Assembly (NCBI GenBank): GCA_019448385.1
Contig: JAGTXO010000007.1
Location: 310,001 to 374,000 of the forward strand
Length of the DNA stretch: 64,000 nucleotides
Source: Diacronema lutheri
Lineage: Eukaryota > Haptophyta > Pavlovophyceae > Pavlovales > Pavlovaceae
Reading direction: 5' to 3'
Positions within the stretch are counted from its first letter, which is position 1; every line of letters begins with the position of its first letter. The translations under genes were made by a program, and so were the position numbers. The notes beneath the pieces are model-generated. The model saw only the letters and a program-made list of their open reading frames with translations. It was not told the origin of the DNA and made no database searches. This document shows, in pieces, positions 8,046-20,234 of the stretch.

Positions 8046-11000
8046 ATGGCGGACAGTGCCACGGTGGCGAACGCGTCGGTCGCGCTGGAGGCCGTGGGCG
8101 CGCTCACGTCGTTTGTGCGGCTGCCCGCGTGGCTTGCGGCGCCACTACTCGCGCACAGCGACGTGACCTCGCTCGTCCTTCGCCTCGAATTTCAGGACGA
8201 CGGGCTATCGCTCGCACCGGCCGGCGCAAAGCCCGACGCACGCCCTGCGCCCCGCGCGCGCGGCCGCCGGCACGTCCATGTCGCGTGGATGGGCGAGGTG
8301 AGCAGCGGGCGCGCGCTGCTGATCCCCGCAATACTCGCCGACGACCTGAACCTCCCTTTGCCCATCGCGGCGGCGAGCGTGACCGTCGTGGCGCTCGAGC
8401 CTGCGTCGCGCGTGGACGCGGAGCCCGCTGGCGCCGATGACTGGGAGGTGGTCGCCTCGCAGCCGGGTTACCTCGAGGGCGAGCTGCTCAACCAATTGTG
8501 CGTGGTCTCACCGGGCATATGCCTCTCCATCTCGCTCCACGCCGCCACCGTCGTCCGGCTCCGCATCACCGCGTGCGAACCGTCTGGGCGCGACGCTCTT
8601 CGGTTGACGCACGGGACCGAGCTTGTGATTGCGCCGCGCGCGCGCGCACCCGTCGCGTCGGTCGGCGCGAGCGGCGCGAGCGCAGCCTGTGCGCGTGCAC
8701 GGCGCGTGCGGCGCACGCGGCTGCGCGTGCAGGGCGCGAGTGCGCAGCTGGGCGCCGAGCTGCGCGATCCATTTGAGGCGGCTGCCCCGCCCGCCGTGTG
8801 CGCGGCGCTGCGAGCCGAACGGCGGCGCGCTCGGCAGGCGGGTGCGGCGAGCGCTGGCGCGTCGGGCGCGGGCGCGCATGCCGCCAATCTGGACGTGGCG
8901 CCTAGCGCTGCCGCCGACGCGTCGCCGCTCTTCTGCGAGCTGCACGCGCCTCTGAGCGCTCGCGGTGGTATGCGTTTGTCGATGGCCGCTCGCAATACGA
9001 TGGAAGGCTGCCGTCCGCCATGGATGATTGTCCGACTCGTGCCGTGCGCGCGCGTGAGCGCCGGGCACGTCGCGATCGGCGCAGCGCTGCGCGCGACTTT
9101 GGGCGTCGAGCAGGGCGACGTGCTCCGCGCGCACGCGCTCGATGAGGCCGACGTCCCGTCCAGCGCATGCGTGCGTCCGAGCGCTGCCCACGACGAGGGC
9201 AACGAGGCGCACGCCGAGCCAATCGGCGCGGCCAGCGCGCGCGTCGGACCGAGCGGCGACGGCGGGCACGGCGGCGGCGGCAACTTTGAGCAGCGCGCGG
9301 GCGTGGGCGCGGCTGCTGCCGGCTGGCGACTAGTAATTACGCCGCTGCTTTTAAGTATGGGCGCGCTCGAAACGGCCGGGGATGGCGTGCACCCGTGTGC
9401 TGCGCCGCCGTACGGCGACGGTGTGGGCGAGAGCGTGATCGGCGCTCTGATCGACGGCTTCCGCGCCGTGCCGCTCGTGCACGGCCTCGTTCTACCCGTC
9501 GAGCTGCCGCCTGCGCACGCGTGGCCCGACCCGAGCTGCGAACAAGCCGAGTGTGTCCTCCCAGCGCCAGCCCCTCCCATGGCGCAACTCGACGACCGCG
9601 CGCGCCCGCGCTGGCGCGGCGCCCTCGTGCGCATCTCGGTGCTGCCAGCCGTTGCAGACGCGCCTGCACCCTCCGCCCGTACGTCGCCTCGCCGCTGCCT
9701 CTGGCTGAGCAGCTGGCCGCCGCCATCGTGCGTGCCCTCTGGCCCAAAAAGTGCGCACGACGCGATGGCGGCCGGCGCGCCGATCGGCGGCAGCGGCGCA
9801 GCGCGCGCCGCGCGCGCGCCACGCGGCGCGGGCGGCGCGGCCGACGGCGACGGACCGCGCTGCGCGGTGCCCGTCCGCATCGAGGTGGGTCCGGAGCGCG
9901 ACGCCCCCGCATCCGGACCGGACGGGCGTGGCGCTGCGCCGGCACAGGCAACCGGCGTCGCCGACGGCGGCGGGGCGTCCGCGCGCGTGCCCGTCGGCGC
10001 ATCGGCCCCGCCCCTCGCGCAGATCGGCAGCGCTGCCCTCGCAGAGGTCGCGCGCGCGCACGAGGCGGCGGTCCGGCGCGAGCGCGCGTCGCTGGGCCAG
10101 GCCGCGCGCGGCGCGCTCGCGCTCGCGTGGCTGGGCGCCGCGCCGTTGTACCCGCCCGCGCCAGCGGTCGCGCATCTATTGGCCGTTGGCTCACCCGGCG
10201 GCTCTGCCGCGGCTGATCTGGGTGCGTGCACGCCCGTTGGCGTTGGCGTGGACGCCGAGCTCGACGCCGCGGAGGCGCACGTGCGTGCGGCACTGTCTGA
10301 CGAGTTTGCGCGCGCGGCCGGCGGCGGCGCTGGCGGCTTGCTCGTGCACGGCGCGGTGGGAAGCGGACGGAGCGCCTTCGCACGCGCCCTGTGCGAGCGC
10401 GTGCGCGCGCGCGCCTCGCCGCTCGAGCCAGCGACGCACGTCGCCATCGTCAGCTGCGCTGCCCTCGCGCGCGCGCCGCCCGCGCGCGCGCTCGCCGCGC
10501 TGCGCGACGCGCTCGCGCGCACGAGCGCCTGCGCGCCCGCACTGCTCGTGCTCGACGACCTGCACCGGCTCGCGCCCGCGGACGCCGACGACGCGTCGAC
10601 GGCGGGCGATGGTCCGTCCGCTGTCGACGCGGCGCGCGGCGCGCAGGCCGCCGAGCTGCTCGCCGATTGGCTGCGCGCGGACGCGCGCGGCGCGCCACCA
10701 TCCGCCGGCGCCGCCGCACGCCGCGACGGTAGCGAGGCACTCGTCGCGACGCTCGGCGAGCGCGGCGCGCGCATCGCAATCGTAGCGACGAGCTCGCCCG
10801 ACGGCAGCGCGATGCACGCCGCGCTCGCTGCGCCGGGCGGCTTCAGCGCAGAGCTCGCGCTGCCAGCGCTCACGGCGAGCCGCCGCGCCCTCGTGCTCGA
10901 CGACGCGCTCGGCTCGATCGGCGCGTCGACTGGCCGCTCGACCGGCCGCCGCGTTGGCGATTTCCTCCACGAAGCCGGCGCGTCGTTGCGTGAGACGGTG

Positions 11001-12132
11001 GATCTTGCGCACCGCGCGGTGCACGCGCGCATCGCGCGCGATGCGGCCACCGCCACCGCGGGCGTGGCAGCCGTCGCCAGCAGCCGCGCCGGCACGCGGC
11101 GCGCCGGCGCGCGCGCGGACGAGCCGTTACGTGTGCGCCGACGCGACTGGGCGTCCGTGTGCGCGCGCTTCGAGCCTGGCAGCGCGGGCGCACCATCGGC
11201 GGGCGGGGGCGAGGGCGCGCGCGCGCGGCAGCGGCGCGCCTCCATCTTGTGGGGCGAGAGCGGCGCGGAGGACGAAGGCAGCGCGAACGATGGCGACGGC
11301 GACAGCGACGGCGACGCGGGCGGCGACGATGGCGATGGCGGCGACGATGGCGACGGCGGCCGTTTGCGCGGCAGCATTCGTGCGCAGGTCGACGCCGAGG
11401 CGGGCTGGGCGGAGGTGCAGGGACTCGACGAGGCGCGGCGCGTGCTGCGCGAGGCGGTCGAGCTGCCCGCGCGCCATCCGCGCCTCTTCGCCGCGCTGCC
11501 CCTTCGCCCGCGCACGGGCGTCCTCTTGTACGGCCCCCCGGGCAGCGGCAAGACGCTGATCGCGCGCGCGCTCGCGCGCGCGACGGGTCTGTGCATGGTG
11601 ACCGTCAAGGGGCCGGAGCTGCTCGACAAGTTTATCGGCGCTTCCGAGGCCGCCGTGCGCCGCACCTTCGCCGCTGCCGCCGCCGCCGCGCCTTCCATCC
11701 TCTTCTTTGACGAATTTGACGCCCTTGCCCCGCGGCGCGGCGCCGACTCGACGGGCGTAACGGACCGCGTCGTCAACCAGCTGCTGTGCCAGCTGGACGG
11801 GATTGAGGCGCTCGAGGGTGTCGCCGTCGTCGCCGCGACGACGCGCCCCGACTTGATCGACCCCGCCCTCCTCCGCCCCGGTCGCCTCGACCGGCGCGTC
11901 CGGTGCGCCCTGCCGGACGCAGCAGCGCGCGCGGAGATCCTACGCAGGGCGCTGCGCGGCTGCTCGCTTTCAAAAGAGGCGGCCGACGGCCTGCACGCGC
12001 TCGCCGAGCGGTGCGAGCACTTCTCGGGCGCAGACATGCAGGCGCTCGCGTACAATGCGCAGCTTGAGCTGCTGCGCGCCGAGCGCGGCGGCGCGTGCGC
12101 GCTCAGCGGCCTCGGCAATGGAGACGGCGGCT

Positions 12133-12163
<31 letters not shown>

Positions 12164-12548
12164 TGGCGATGGCGGTACCGGCGGTGGAAGCGCGCCAGGC
12201 GCGGACCGTGCCGCGGCTGGCCAGGGCGGCGCCGGCTCTGACAGCGATACAGAGTGGGGCGAGAGCGATGCCCGCAACGCTTCGCGCGACGACGGCGCAA
12301 CGGGCGGAGCGCACGGCCATGCCCCGCCGGCGTGGGCACCGCCGCCTTGCGCGCACGCAGCGCGCTCGCGCGGCGCTGTAGACGCGCGGCCAGCCGGCGG
12401 GTTGCCAGTCGAGCAGCCGGCCGACGAGCCGGGCGGAATGCTCCTCACGCACGAGCATCTCGTCGCCGCGCTCGGCGCAACCGCGCCGTCCCTGCCAGCG
12501 CAGGAGCTGCTCTTCTACGATCGCATGTACGCGCGCTTTGGCGCGTGA
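8046..12548 (+). CDS. PEX1: Peroxisomal AAA+ ATPase PEX1
   Basis: A single 1500-residue intronless frame. With PEX6, PEX1 forms the hexameric AAA+ motor that pulls the import receptor PEX5 out of the peroxisomal membrane. The N-terminal domain (about 15-185) has the PEX1-N pattern, including FVRLPAWLAAPLL and a strand ending LTHGTELVIAP. The first AAA module keeps only a weak Walker A (GAVGSGRSAF, near 770). The second is complete: Walker A GPPGSGKTL near 1163, Walker B ILFFDEFDAL near 1218, then GVTDRVVNQLLCQLDGIE and LIDPALLRPGRLDRRV, and AYNAQLELL late in the domain, which are PEX1 rather than PEX6 or CDC48 signatures. Long low-complexity Asp/Gly linkers (about 1080-1110 and 1360-1390) are additions. 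The degenerate first module fits the family, where D1 binds nucleotide poorly. Confidence 0.93.
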
Positions 12549-12670
12549 CCGCGTGAAGCTCCTCCTCGCCGCCCGCTGAAGAAAGACCACCACCTCCATG
12601 GGGGATGGGGGAAGGGGGAGGCACGTGTACTGCGGAGGATGTACCGCTGGTAGCAATTCGTACAACGGCT

Positions 12671-15556
12671 TCACAGCCGGAGTGATGCAGGCCGTGACGA
12701 TCGCTTCACGGCCGGCTGTGACACCACTCGAGCAACCGGTGCGGCGCGGTCGAGCAACCGCTCGAGCGCGTTGCCGTCCATCAGAGCCTGCTCGGAGAGG
12801 TGAAGCGCGGCGTGCCGCTGTGCGTACGCCACCTGCGCCAGCCACGCGCCTCTGTCCGCGTGCAGCCTGGCGATCAGCGCGGCAAACTCGGCAGCGTCCG
12901 CTGCAGGCGCGACGGCAACGGCCTCGCACGCGCGCACGCTGCCTGGCGGCGCGCAGCCGATGCCGCGCGCGCTGGTCGAGACGACGGCCGCGCCGTTGGC
13001 GAGTGCGAGCATGGCGGCGTACGAGAGCGTTGACGAATTGCCGCCAGGGAACGCGGGGTCGACGAGGATTCGGTGCATCCGGAGCACCGACGGAAGATCG
13101 GACGGCGGGCCCGAGAGGACAAAGACCCGCCGCATTGCACTCAGCTCCGCGTCGCTCCGGCCGAGGCGGCGCGCCTCTTCGACCGCAGCTGCGAGCGCAG
13201 GCGCCCACGAGCCGAATGTAACGGCGCCATTCTCGTCTGTCACGTACCCTCCTATGAGGGTGAGTGAGAGGCGCGCATCGAGCAGCCCGACGAGGGGCCA
13301 TACGTGCCGAAGAAGCCACCGGACGGACAGCTCCGCCTTTCCGCCCGGCGTGCCGACGAAGAGCACGTGCTCGCGCGCCTCGAACTCAAGCGGCGCGCGG
13401 CGCTGCAGTGCGGCAAGGCCGTGCGGCTGCGTGAAGGGCAGCGACTCAACCACGGGCACGCTCGACGGCGCGCCGGTCGCGACGACGTCCGCAGCGTGCG
13501 CGCAGCTACGCCGCTCGACCAGGTCAGCCGCCTCCGCCTCCGACGCGACGAAGAGCGTCGTCACGCCCTCCGCACACGCCGCGCGCAGCCGCAGCCGCCA
13601 CTGTGCGTCCGCCGCCTCTGAGAGCGCCCACAGTGCGTCCGACGCACCCTCTGCGCGCTCGAGCGCTGCCGCGTCCGCATAGTCAGACGCGTCCTCCGCG
13701 CCGACGAGACCGGCGGTCGCAAGCGCAAGCGGGAGTGCGCCCAGTGCACCCATCGCCCCGCCCGCTCCGCCAACCGCCGCCGCCGTCGCCGCCGCCGCCG
13801 CCGCTCCGGCGCGCGCGCGCAGCACGATGGCGACGAGTTGTCTGACGAGTGTGGCGTAGGAAGGGTCCGCCACACTGAAGCCGTCTCCGCGCGACACGAC
13901 GCGCGGCTTGGGGCCGGGCTGCACGCCGCTCAGCACGGCGATAACCGCGCACACGCGCTGCGCTGCCAGCCACTCGGCCGTGAGCGGGCTCAAGTCAGTC
14001 GGCGAGAGCGCGACGTGCCGCCGCCTGCGCTCGGCCGCGTCGCGCGCGCCCAGGCTGCGGTGGGTGAGCACCGCGGCAGGCATGGTGCCCCACACAACGC
14101 CAGGCGCTGGTCCGCCGAGCGGCGTGACCTCGCCCGCGCCTCCCTTGCCACCGCTGCCGCCACCACCGCCGCCGCCGCCATCGGTGCCACCAGAATGCAG
14201 CGGGCGCACGTGGCCCACAATAAGTCGAGCGCCAACCGACCTGCCCAGCTGGTCGAGCAGCCTCAAGGTGTACGCATGCGCCTCAAGACGCACGTCGAGC
14301 TCCTGCTCGACGACGACGAGGACGGTGGGCTCGGACTCGCCGCGGCCCGTCGCCGCGCCGCCGCCGCCGCCACCGCCGCCGCCATCGCCGCCGCCGTCGG
14401 CGCTGCCGCCGTCGGCGCGCGGCGGCGCGCTGCTCTCGGCGCAGCGCGCCGAGAGCATCGCGGCGTGCATGCTCACGTCGGCGAGCGCGCAATGCGCGAC
14501 GCAGCAGGCGTACGCGCCGCGGCGCGCGGGGCTCGCGCAGCAGCGGCCGAGCGCGCGCGGGTGCGCGCTTGCGAGCCCGTCGATGCCCTGCAGCCAGTTG
14601 AGAAGCGTGCTGTCGCGGTTGCGCGCCATCTGCGCGCGCGTGCGCCCGTCGCGCAGCGCAGCTTCGTCAGACAGGGCGCCAGCGCTGAGCTGGGCGGCGA
14701 GTCCGGCAGGGGCGGCGTCGGTGGCCATGCCCGCCGTCCGCGCCGTCGGCGGCTGCGCGTCCTTCGCGGTCGTGTGCAGCGTCCAGCCCGTATCGCGCAG
14801 GACGGAGAGCGGCCCAAGCAGTGACAGGGCCTGCATGAAAAAGCAGCCGACTGGCGAGTAAGCAATCGAGACGGAGCCGAGACCGGCTCGCGCGAGCGAA
14901 GCAGCGTGCGCGCGGGGCAGGAGAAACGTGTCGTGTCCCCTGTGCGGCACGCCCTCCGCCGCCTCGACCACGTCGAGCGCCGCGCTCGCGCGGACGGGCG
15001 GGATGTCGCGCCTCGTGATCGAGTAGGCGTGAGGAGCGCCGCGCGCCGCGCCGATCAGCCGTGCGAGGCGGACGTAAAAGTCGGCGCGCACGATGATGTC
15101 CGAATTTGTGTACGCAAGCCACGGCGCGGACGACGCATCGAGCGCGCCAGCGAGGATCTCGCGGAGCAGCGGCAGGCGGCCCGAGCCGTTGAACGAGTGG
15201 CGAAGCGGGTGCGGGATCGGACGGAGCGGTGGGCGGACGAGCGCGTCCGCGTCCGCGCGGAAGCACGCGGCGACGAGATCGACATGCACACCACGCGCGC
15301 GCGCGTACTCGAGCGCGCGCTCCCACGACGCGCGAGCGAGCGCGTACTCGTCGTAGAGCTCGGGCGCGCCGTCGACGCCCCCGCCACCACGACCGCCCTC
15401 CGCAACGGCGCCGCTCGCGAAAAGATTCACGACGTGCACGACGAGTGCGGGTGGCGGCAGCGGGAGAGGCCCGGCGGGCAGCTGCACGGCGACGAATTGC
15501 ACGCCGAGCAGCAGCGCGCCCACCCCGAAGATCGCGGCCAGCCCCGCGCGGAGCAT
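12671..15556 (-). CDS. Large two-module glycosyltransferase-like membrane protein
   Basis: 961 residues, starting with a hydrophobic signal-anchor (about 5-30, LAAIFGVGALLLGVQFVAV). The first module (about 30-300) contains APWLAYTNSDIIVRADFYVR, resembling the GT-A feature where an acidic SD(I/V) holds the metal, and later GHDTFLLPR and YSPVGCFFMQ. A variable Gly/Ser linker follows. The second module (about 640-950) ends with VLRMHRILVDPAFPGGNSST and SYAAMLALANGAAVVSTSAR, the E/D-P-x-GGN and glycine loop style of GT-B group-1 transferases, where the sugar nucleotide binds. I infer a bifunctional Golgi glycosyltransferase; no known named protein comes to mind. It is convergent with PEX1, and its start is 103 bases from that of the divergent Tudor-PHD gene. 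Confidence 0.68.
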   Translation of the reverse strand: MLRAGLAAIFGVGALLLGVQFVAVQLPAGPLPLPPPALVVHVVNLFASGAVAEGGRGGGGVDGAPELYDEYALARASWERALEYARARGVHVDLVAACFRADADALVRPPLRPIPHPLRHSFNGSGRLPLLREILAGALDASSAPWLAYTNSDIIVRADFYVRLARLIGAARGAPHAYSITRRDIPPVRASAALDVVEAAEGVPHRGHDTFLLPRAHAASLARAGLGSVSIAYSPVGCFFMQALSLLGPLSVLRDTGWTLHTTAKDAQPPTARTAGMATDAAPAGLAAQLSAGALSDEAALRDGRTRAQMARNRDSTLLNWLQGIDGLASAHPRALGRCCASPARRGAYACCVAHCALADVSMHAAMLSARCAESSAPPRADGGSADGGGDGGGGGGGGGAATGRGESEPTVLVVVEQELDVRLEAHAYTLRLLDQLGRSVGARLIVGHVRPLHSGGTDGGGGGGGGSGGKGGAGEVTPLGGPAPGVVWGTMPAAVLTHRSLGARDAAERRRRHVALSPTDLSPLTAEWLAAQRVCAVIAVLSGVQPGPKPRVVSRGDGFSVADPSYATLVRQLVAIVLRARAGAAAAAATAAAVGGAGGAMGALGALPLALATAGLVGAEDASDYADAAALERAEGASDALWALSEAADAQWRLRLRAACAEGVTTLFVASEAEAADLVERRSCAHAADVVATGAPSSVPVVESLPFTQPHGLAALQRRAPLEFEAREHVLFVGTPGGKAELSVRWLLRHVWPLVGLLDARLSLTLIGGYVTDENGAVTFGSWAPALAAAVEEARRLGRSDAELSAMRRVFVLSGPPSDLPSVLRMHRILVDPAFPGGNSSTLSYAAMLALANGAAVVSTSARGIGCAPPGSVRACEAVAVAPAADAAEFAALIARLHADRGAWLAQVAYAQRHAALHLSEQALMDGNALERLLDRAAPVARVVSQPAVKRSSRPASLRL

Positions 15557-15659
15557 TCCTAGGCGGCCATCGTACGAGTAGCGGATAGACCTCGCATCGT
15601 TGGCACCAAACGAAAAAGTCTTTGAAAGAGCTGTTGAAAGAGCCTCTCAACCTTTTCCG

Positions 15660-18600
15660 ATGAGCATCGAGGGTGAGAGGTTCGACGAGCCTCCGACGGA
15701 GCTGCGGGCCGCGGCGGGCGAGGCGGCAGCAGATGCACTGTCCGTTCAACCGTCGTCGCCGGCGGCCAACGGCCCGTCGCAGCATGCTGCGCGCCCGCCG
15801 CTTGACCGCAAATCGGTTCTCGTCGCCGGCGCGGCCAAGCACGTCGGCACTTTCAACGTAAGCGAACGCGTGCAGGCGAACTACCGCGGCGACGAACAGT
15901 GGCATGCGGGCGTTGTCGACCGCGTGCGCGTCTCAGTTGCCGGCCGCGTCGCCTACTCTATCCAATGTGCGCGCGGCCGCGCGCGCCGCGCCCGCCAGCA
16001 CGCGTAGGGCGCGCCGCGCGCGACTGGCATACATGCGCGCGCGCGCGCGCGCGCGCTTGCCGGCGGCTCACAGCCGTTCGCCCAACTTGCGCCGCGCGCC
16101 ACGCCCTGCAGTCGACGACAGCGACCACGCGGACGACGTGCCCGCCGAGTATGTGCGAATTGCGCCCGGCGTACGGCGCGCGTCTTTCTCACTCGCCGCG
16201 TTCCGGCTGCACGACTCACTCAACGAGAAGGCGACCACGCTTCCGCCGAGCACACACGAGCCGCTTCCGGACGCGGACGGCGCGTGCAAGCTGTGCGGCA
16301 AGCCTGACGAGCCGGACATGACGTTGCTTTGCGATGGCTGCGATGATGCCTTCCACTGCCGGTGCGCCCTGCCACCCCCCGCCCCCGCCCCTTCCCCCCC
16401 AGGCCCTGACTGGACCTTCGTCACGCCGCACGCCAGCGAGTCTCTTGCGCTGCGCCGACGTGCGCTGCGCAACGCGCGCCGTCCCGTCGTTGCCACCGCC
16501 GCGCACAGCTGCGTCGGGTTGTGCCGAGTGCCCAAGGGCGAATGGTTCTGCACGAGGTGCTTGGACAGGCGCGCGATGATCGGCACCACCTTCAAGAAGG
16601 CTTTCGAGTCGGGCGAGTACGAGGGCACAGTGCGCGGCATCAACCGCTTCGGCTTTGTCATTGTCTACTCAGACGGTGACAAGGAGGATATGGCGCCTGT
16701 AAGCGCTGTCCCCTGCCCTGCCCTGCCCTGCCCTGCCCTGCCCTGCCCTGCCCTGCCCTGCCCTGCCCTGCCCTGCCCTGCCCTGCCCTGCCCTGCCCTG
16801 CCCTGCCCTGCCCTGCCCTGCCCTGCCCTGCCCTGCCCTGCCCTGCCCTGCCCTGCCCTGCCCTGCCCTGCCCTGCCCTGCGCTGCGCTGCGCTGCCCTA
16901 CCCTGCCCTGCCCTGCCTTCGTTGCCCGCTGACACCGCTTCTCCTTTTTGTATGCCCTGCCACCCCCGCACCGTCTGCAGGCGGTGCTGCACAAGCTGCT
17001 TAAGGCGCAGCACAACGCCAAGGCGCAGCAGAACGTCAAGGGGAAGCACAAGGCCAAGGGGCAGGAGCAAAACACCAAGGGGCAGCACAAGGCCAAGGAC
17101 CAGCCGGGCGCGCAGAGAGGGGGGGGCAATGGCGGCGGGAAGGCGGCTGCGCGCGTTGTCACGCCTGCGCACAGACCCACGCCGCCCCCGCGCAACGCAG
17201 CCGGCGCGCTTCACGCGGGCAAGCGCAAACGCGCGCCGAGCACGCCGTGCGCAACCCCGCGCCAGCCCAACTCGACGCCACACGCCGCCGCGGAGGCGAA
17301 CAAAGCAACAGGCGCTCGCAAGGGCACGTGCCCATCGCGGCCGCCGCCCGCGCTGCCAGCGCGCCCCGTGCAGCAGCCTGAGCGTGCGGCGGGCGCGGCT
17401 GCGAACGGCGCCGTGCAGCTGTGCGGTGGCGACGATGGCAGCAGCGGCGGCGGTCGCCGTGACGGCGCTCGTGCGCGCGAGCCGAAACGCGCGCGCAGGG
17501 CCGCGCCGGGCGAACTCGACGGTCCGTGCATTTTGCTCAGCCGCAGCACTGTGGGTCCGGTGAACGAGCTCGGCTGGACGGGCGCGCCGACTGCGCGCGC
17601 GCCCGTGCGCGCGCCGGCGCCGCGCGCGCCGTCGGCTTGCGCCGAGGGCACGCTGCTCGCGGTGGTGGCCTCTGTGCGCGCGGCGTCGTCGTCGGCGGCG
17701 GCGGCGGTCACGGGCGCGTGCGCCTCGCCGCCAAGGGGCCAGAGCGCGGCCATGCGCAAGCCTGCGCGCTCCTCGCCGTGCGCTTCGTCGCCCTCGGCCG
17801 CGGCCGGCTCGCCCACCGCAATGGGCGCGCGCGCGCCCGCTCGCTCGCCAACCCAGCGAACCGTTGAGCCGGGCCAGCGTGTGCCTCTCACCAGCCCTCT
17901 GGCAAAGGCGTCCGTGCCGCGCCCATCGCAGCCGCGCGCGCGGCCGCACGCAAATGCAGCGCGGCCCAACGCCGTCGCCGCGCGCGGAGCGCCGGCTTCG
18001 CCCGCAACGTCGCCCGCCGCCGCGCGCCTCGCGGCCACCGCCGCGGCCGCAGCCGCAGCCGCAGCCGCGGGCGACGCGGCGCCGCCGCCCTGGGACAGCG
18101 GTGCGAACGGTGGTGACGACGGCGGCGGCGACGACGACGACGAGCTGCCCACGCACGCCAACCTCGGTGCCTCCTCCGTCGCGCTAGGCGATTTGTGCGC
18201 GGATGCCGCGGCCTCTGACGGCCCGCAAGCCTCTCTGCACCCGGACTCGTTGCTTCCGGACTCGTTGCATCCGGAGGGCGCGTGCGCGCCGCCGCTCCCG
18301 GCCGGCGGCTGCGACGGCGGCGCGAACCCGAACACGACGATGGACGACCACGGCGACGGGTGCACGCACCTGCCGTTTGTCGCCGCTTCAGCCGCGCCGC
18401 CCGAGCCGCACGCCACGCCGCGCGACTTCGGCGAGCTGCCCGCGCACTGCGACGGCGGGTTGCGACCGCAGCCGTCGGCAGCGCACGCCCGTGTGCCCCC
18501 GCACGTGCCGCGGGCGCCTTCGCAGCCGGCGCTTGCGCTCACGAATGGCGGCGTAGGGAAGAGCGCGAACGGCGCGCTCGGTGGTTGTCACGCGCCGCGC

Positions 18601-20094
18601 GGGAATGTTCCGAGCGGCTGCGACACGAACTGCGGTGGCAGCGCCTGCTGCTGCGCCCCATCGCAGCGGCAGGCGGACGTACATGGCGACGACTTCCTCG
18701 CGATGCGGTGCGGCAACGGGCTCGCGGCACAGGCGGCACAGTCGCAGCTGCAGCGCGCGACCCCGCCCTACGCTGGCACGGCGCCCCTATACGCCGTTTG
18801 CGACACGCATTGCGCAGCCGGCTGCGCGCACAGTCAACTGCCCGCGGTGGCCTCGCACGCCGCGCAGCCGCTGGCCTCGGAGGACGCGTCGCACGTGCCG
18901 TCCGCTGCCGCCGCTTGTCCTCACGGCGTGTTGACCGTGAGCGCGCAGCCGCTCTCGCCCGGCTGTGCGCGCGTGAACCCGGCGGGCACGGAGGCGAACG
19001 CCGCGTGCGATGCGCGCCCGCTCGCCTCCGTTGAGGCGAGCGCCTCACTCGGTGCAGGCGACGAGGACATGGGCGCCGCCATCGTGGCTGACGAGGCGGA
19101 GCACATGGCGGACTCGCCCGCTGCGCAGCCCTGCCAGGACGACGCGCAGCCCTGCCAGGACGACGCGCAGCCCTGCCAGGACGACGCGCAGCCTGTGCCG
19201 GTGACGGACGCGCCGCCCGCGGGCAGAGGGGCCATGGGCGGCGCGTGCGCTCGCTCAGGCAGCGAGATGATCATGGACGAGGCGTTCGCGACGCCGTACG
19301 GCATCCCGTCCGTCGAAGGCACGCCCGGCTCGGCGCGGCCGCTATGCGCTTCCGCCGTTCTCACCTCCTTCGCCGGCACGTGCTCTCAGCCGGCGCAGCT
19401 GCCCGGTTACGGTGCGCAGCTGCCCGGTTACGGCGCGCAGCTGCCCGGTTACGGCGCACAACTGCCCGGTTACGGCGCGCAACTGCCCGGTTACGGTGCG
19501 CAGCGCACGGCGTCGAGCGCGAGCGCGCAGGCGCAGGCGCAGGCACAGGCGCAGGCGCAGGCACAGGTGCAGGCGCAGCTGATGCAGCAGTCACTCGGCG
19601 TCTGGCCGCTCGGCGATGGCCTCAACGACAGCGGCATGCGCTGCATGTACGCGCCCGCCGCGCCGCAGCAGCTTGGCGTCGACGCGTGGGCGGCGGCGGC
19701 GGGCACTGGCTGCTGGGGTGCGGAAGCACAATATCTGTACGGGATGGGCGCGATGGGGCAAATGCACGCCGGCTACTACGCAGCCGGGCCCGGCTGCGCG
19801 CACGGCTACGCGATGACGCAGCCATCGTGCGGCGCGGTGACGCAGCCATCGTGCGGCGGGCTGCGCATAGGCGTCGCACGGCCGTTGCCAACGTACGCCC
19901 CGTACGCGCAGCCGGCGTACGGCTGGGCCGGAGGCATGCAGGTGCCAGGGGCGCATCAGTGGGCGCAGCAGCAGCGGATGGTGCAGCAGAGCGCGCAGCT
20001 CATGCCGTCGCTTGTTGCCAGCCGCACGCACTGCGTGCCCACGTCCTTGAGCACGCTGCCGACTGTGCGGCCTAATGATTGGGCGGGCAGTTGA
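15660..20094 (+). CDS. Tudor-PHD-Tudor chromatin reader-like protein, 4 exons
   Basis: I join exons 15660-15966, 16112-16361, 16509-16698 and 16981-20094 (1286 residues); each junction is GT-AG and keeps frame. Exon 1 plus 2 gives a Tudor-like module (NYRGDEQWHAGVVDRV then IQFDDSDHADDVPAEYVRI, about 70-119). The PHD finger runs about 162-203: CKLCGK, LLCDGC, FHCRC, then WFCTRC, a C4HC3 pattern completed only when intron 2 is removed. A second Tudor-like unit follows (GEYEGTVRGINRFGFVIVYS then DGDKEDMAP-AVLHKLL). Such readers bind methylated histones in the nucleus. The 1000-residue tail is low complexity with Lys-rich KGQ repeats, DDAQPCQ repeats (about 19132-19190), five QLPGYGA repeats (19397-19500) and a poly-QA tract, and is probably disordered. 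Divergent from the glycosyltransferase gene. Confidence 0.8.
16711..16917 (+). repeat. (CCCTG)n pentanucleotide array inside intron 3
   Basis: About 34 uninterrupted CCCTG units (16711-16880) followed by variant CGCTG and CCCTA units up to about 16917. The array fills most of the 282-base intron between the Tudor 2 exon and the long last exon. Its pure C-rich strand means the complementary strand is a run of CAGGG with possible secondary structure. Copy number is likely variable between strains. Confidence 0.95.
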
Positions 20095-20234
20095 GCGCAG
20101 ATCGGTCTCGGCGTCGGGAGAAGAACGGACGACGCCCTTTACGGTCATCATCAGCATGACTGCAAATCGAGAAAGTGTGTTGATCTCACTCGCAGTCAGC
20201 CGCAGCGTTGCACACGCCGCTGCAACGGACTCTG

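Noticed and set aside
8468-12448. Very long antisense open frame (over 1300 codons) opposite PEX1
   Set aside because: It is Arg/Ser/Ala/Pro-rich noise typical of the strand opposite a GC-rich gene. PEX1 on the other strand has all family motifs.
16699-16932. In-frame read-through into a PALPC repeat tail of the Tudor-PHD protein
   Set aside because: GTAAG donor at 16699 and CTGCAG acceptor at 16979 give a phase-0 join that restores the second Tudor-like unit. The tail is only the (CCCTG)n array.
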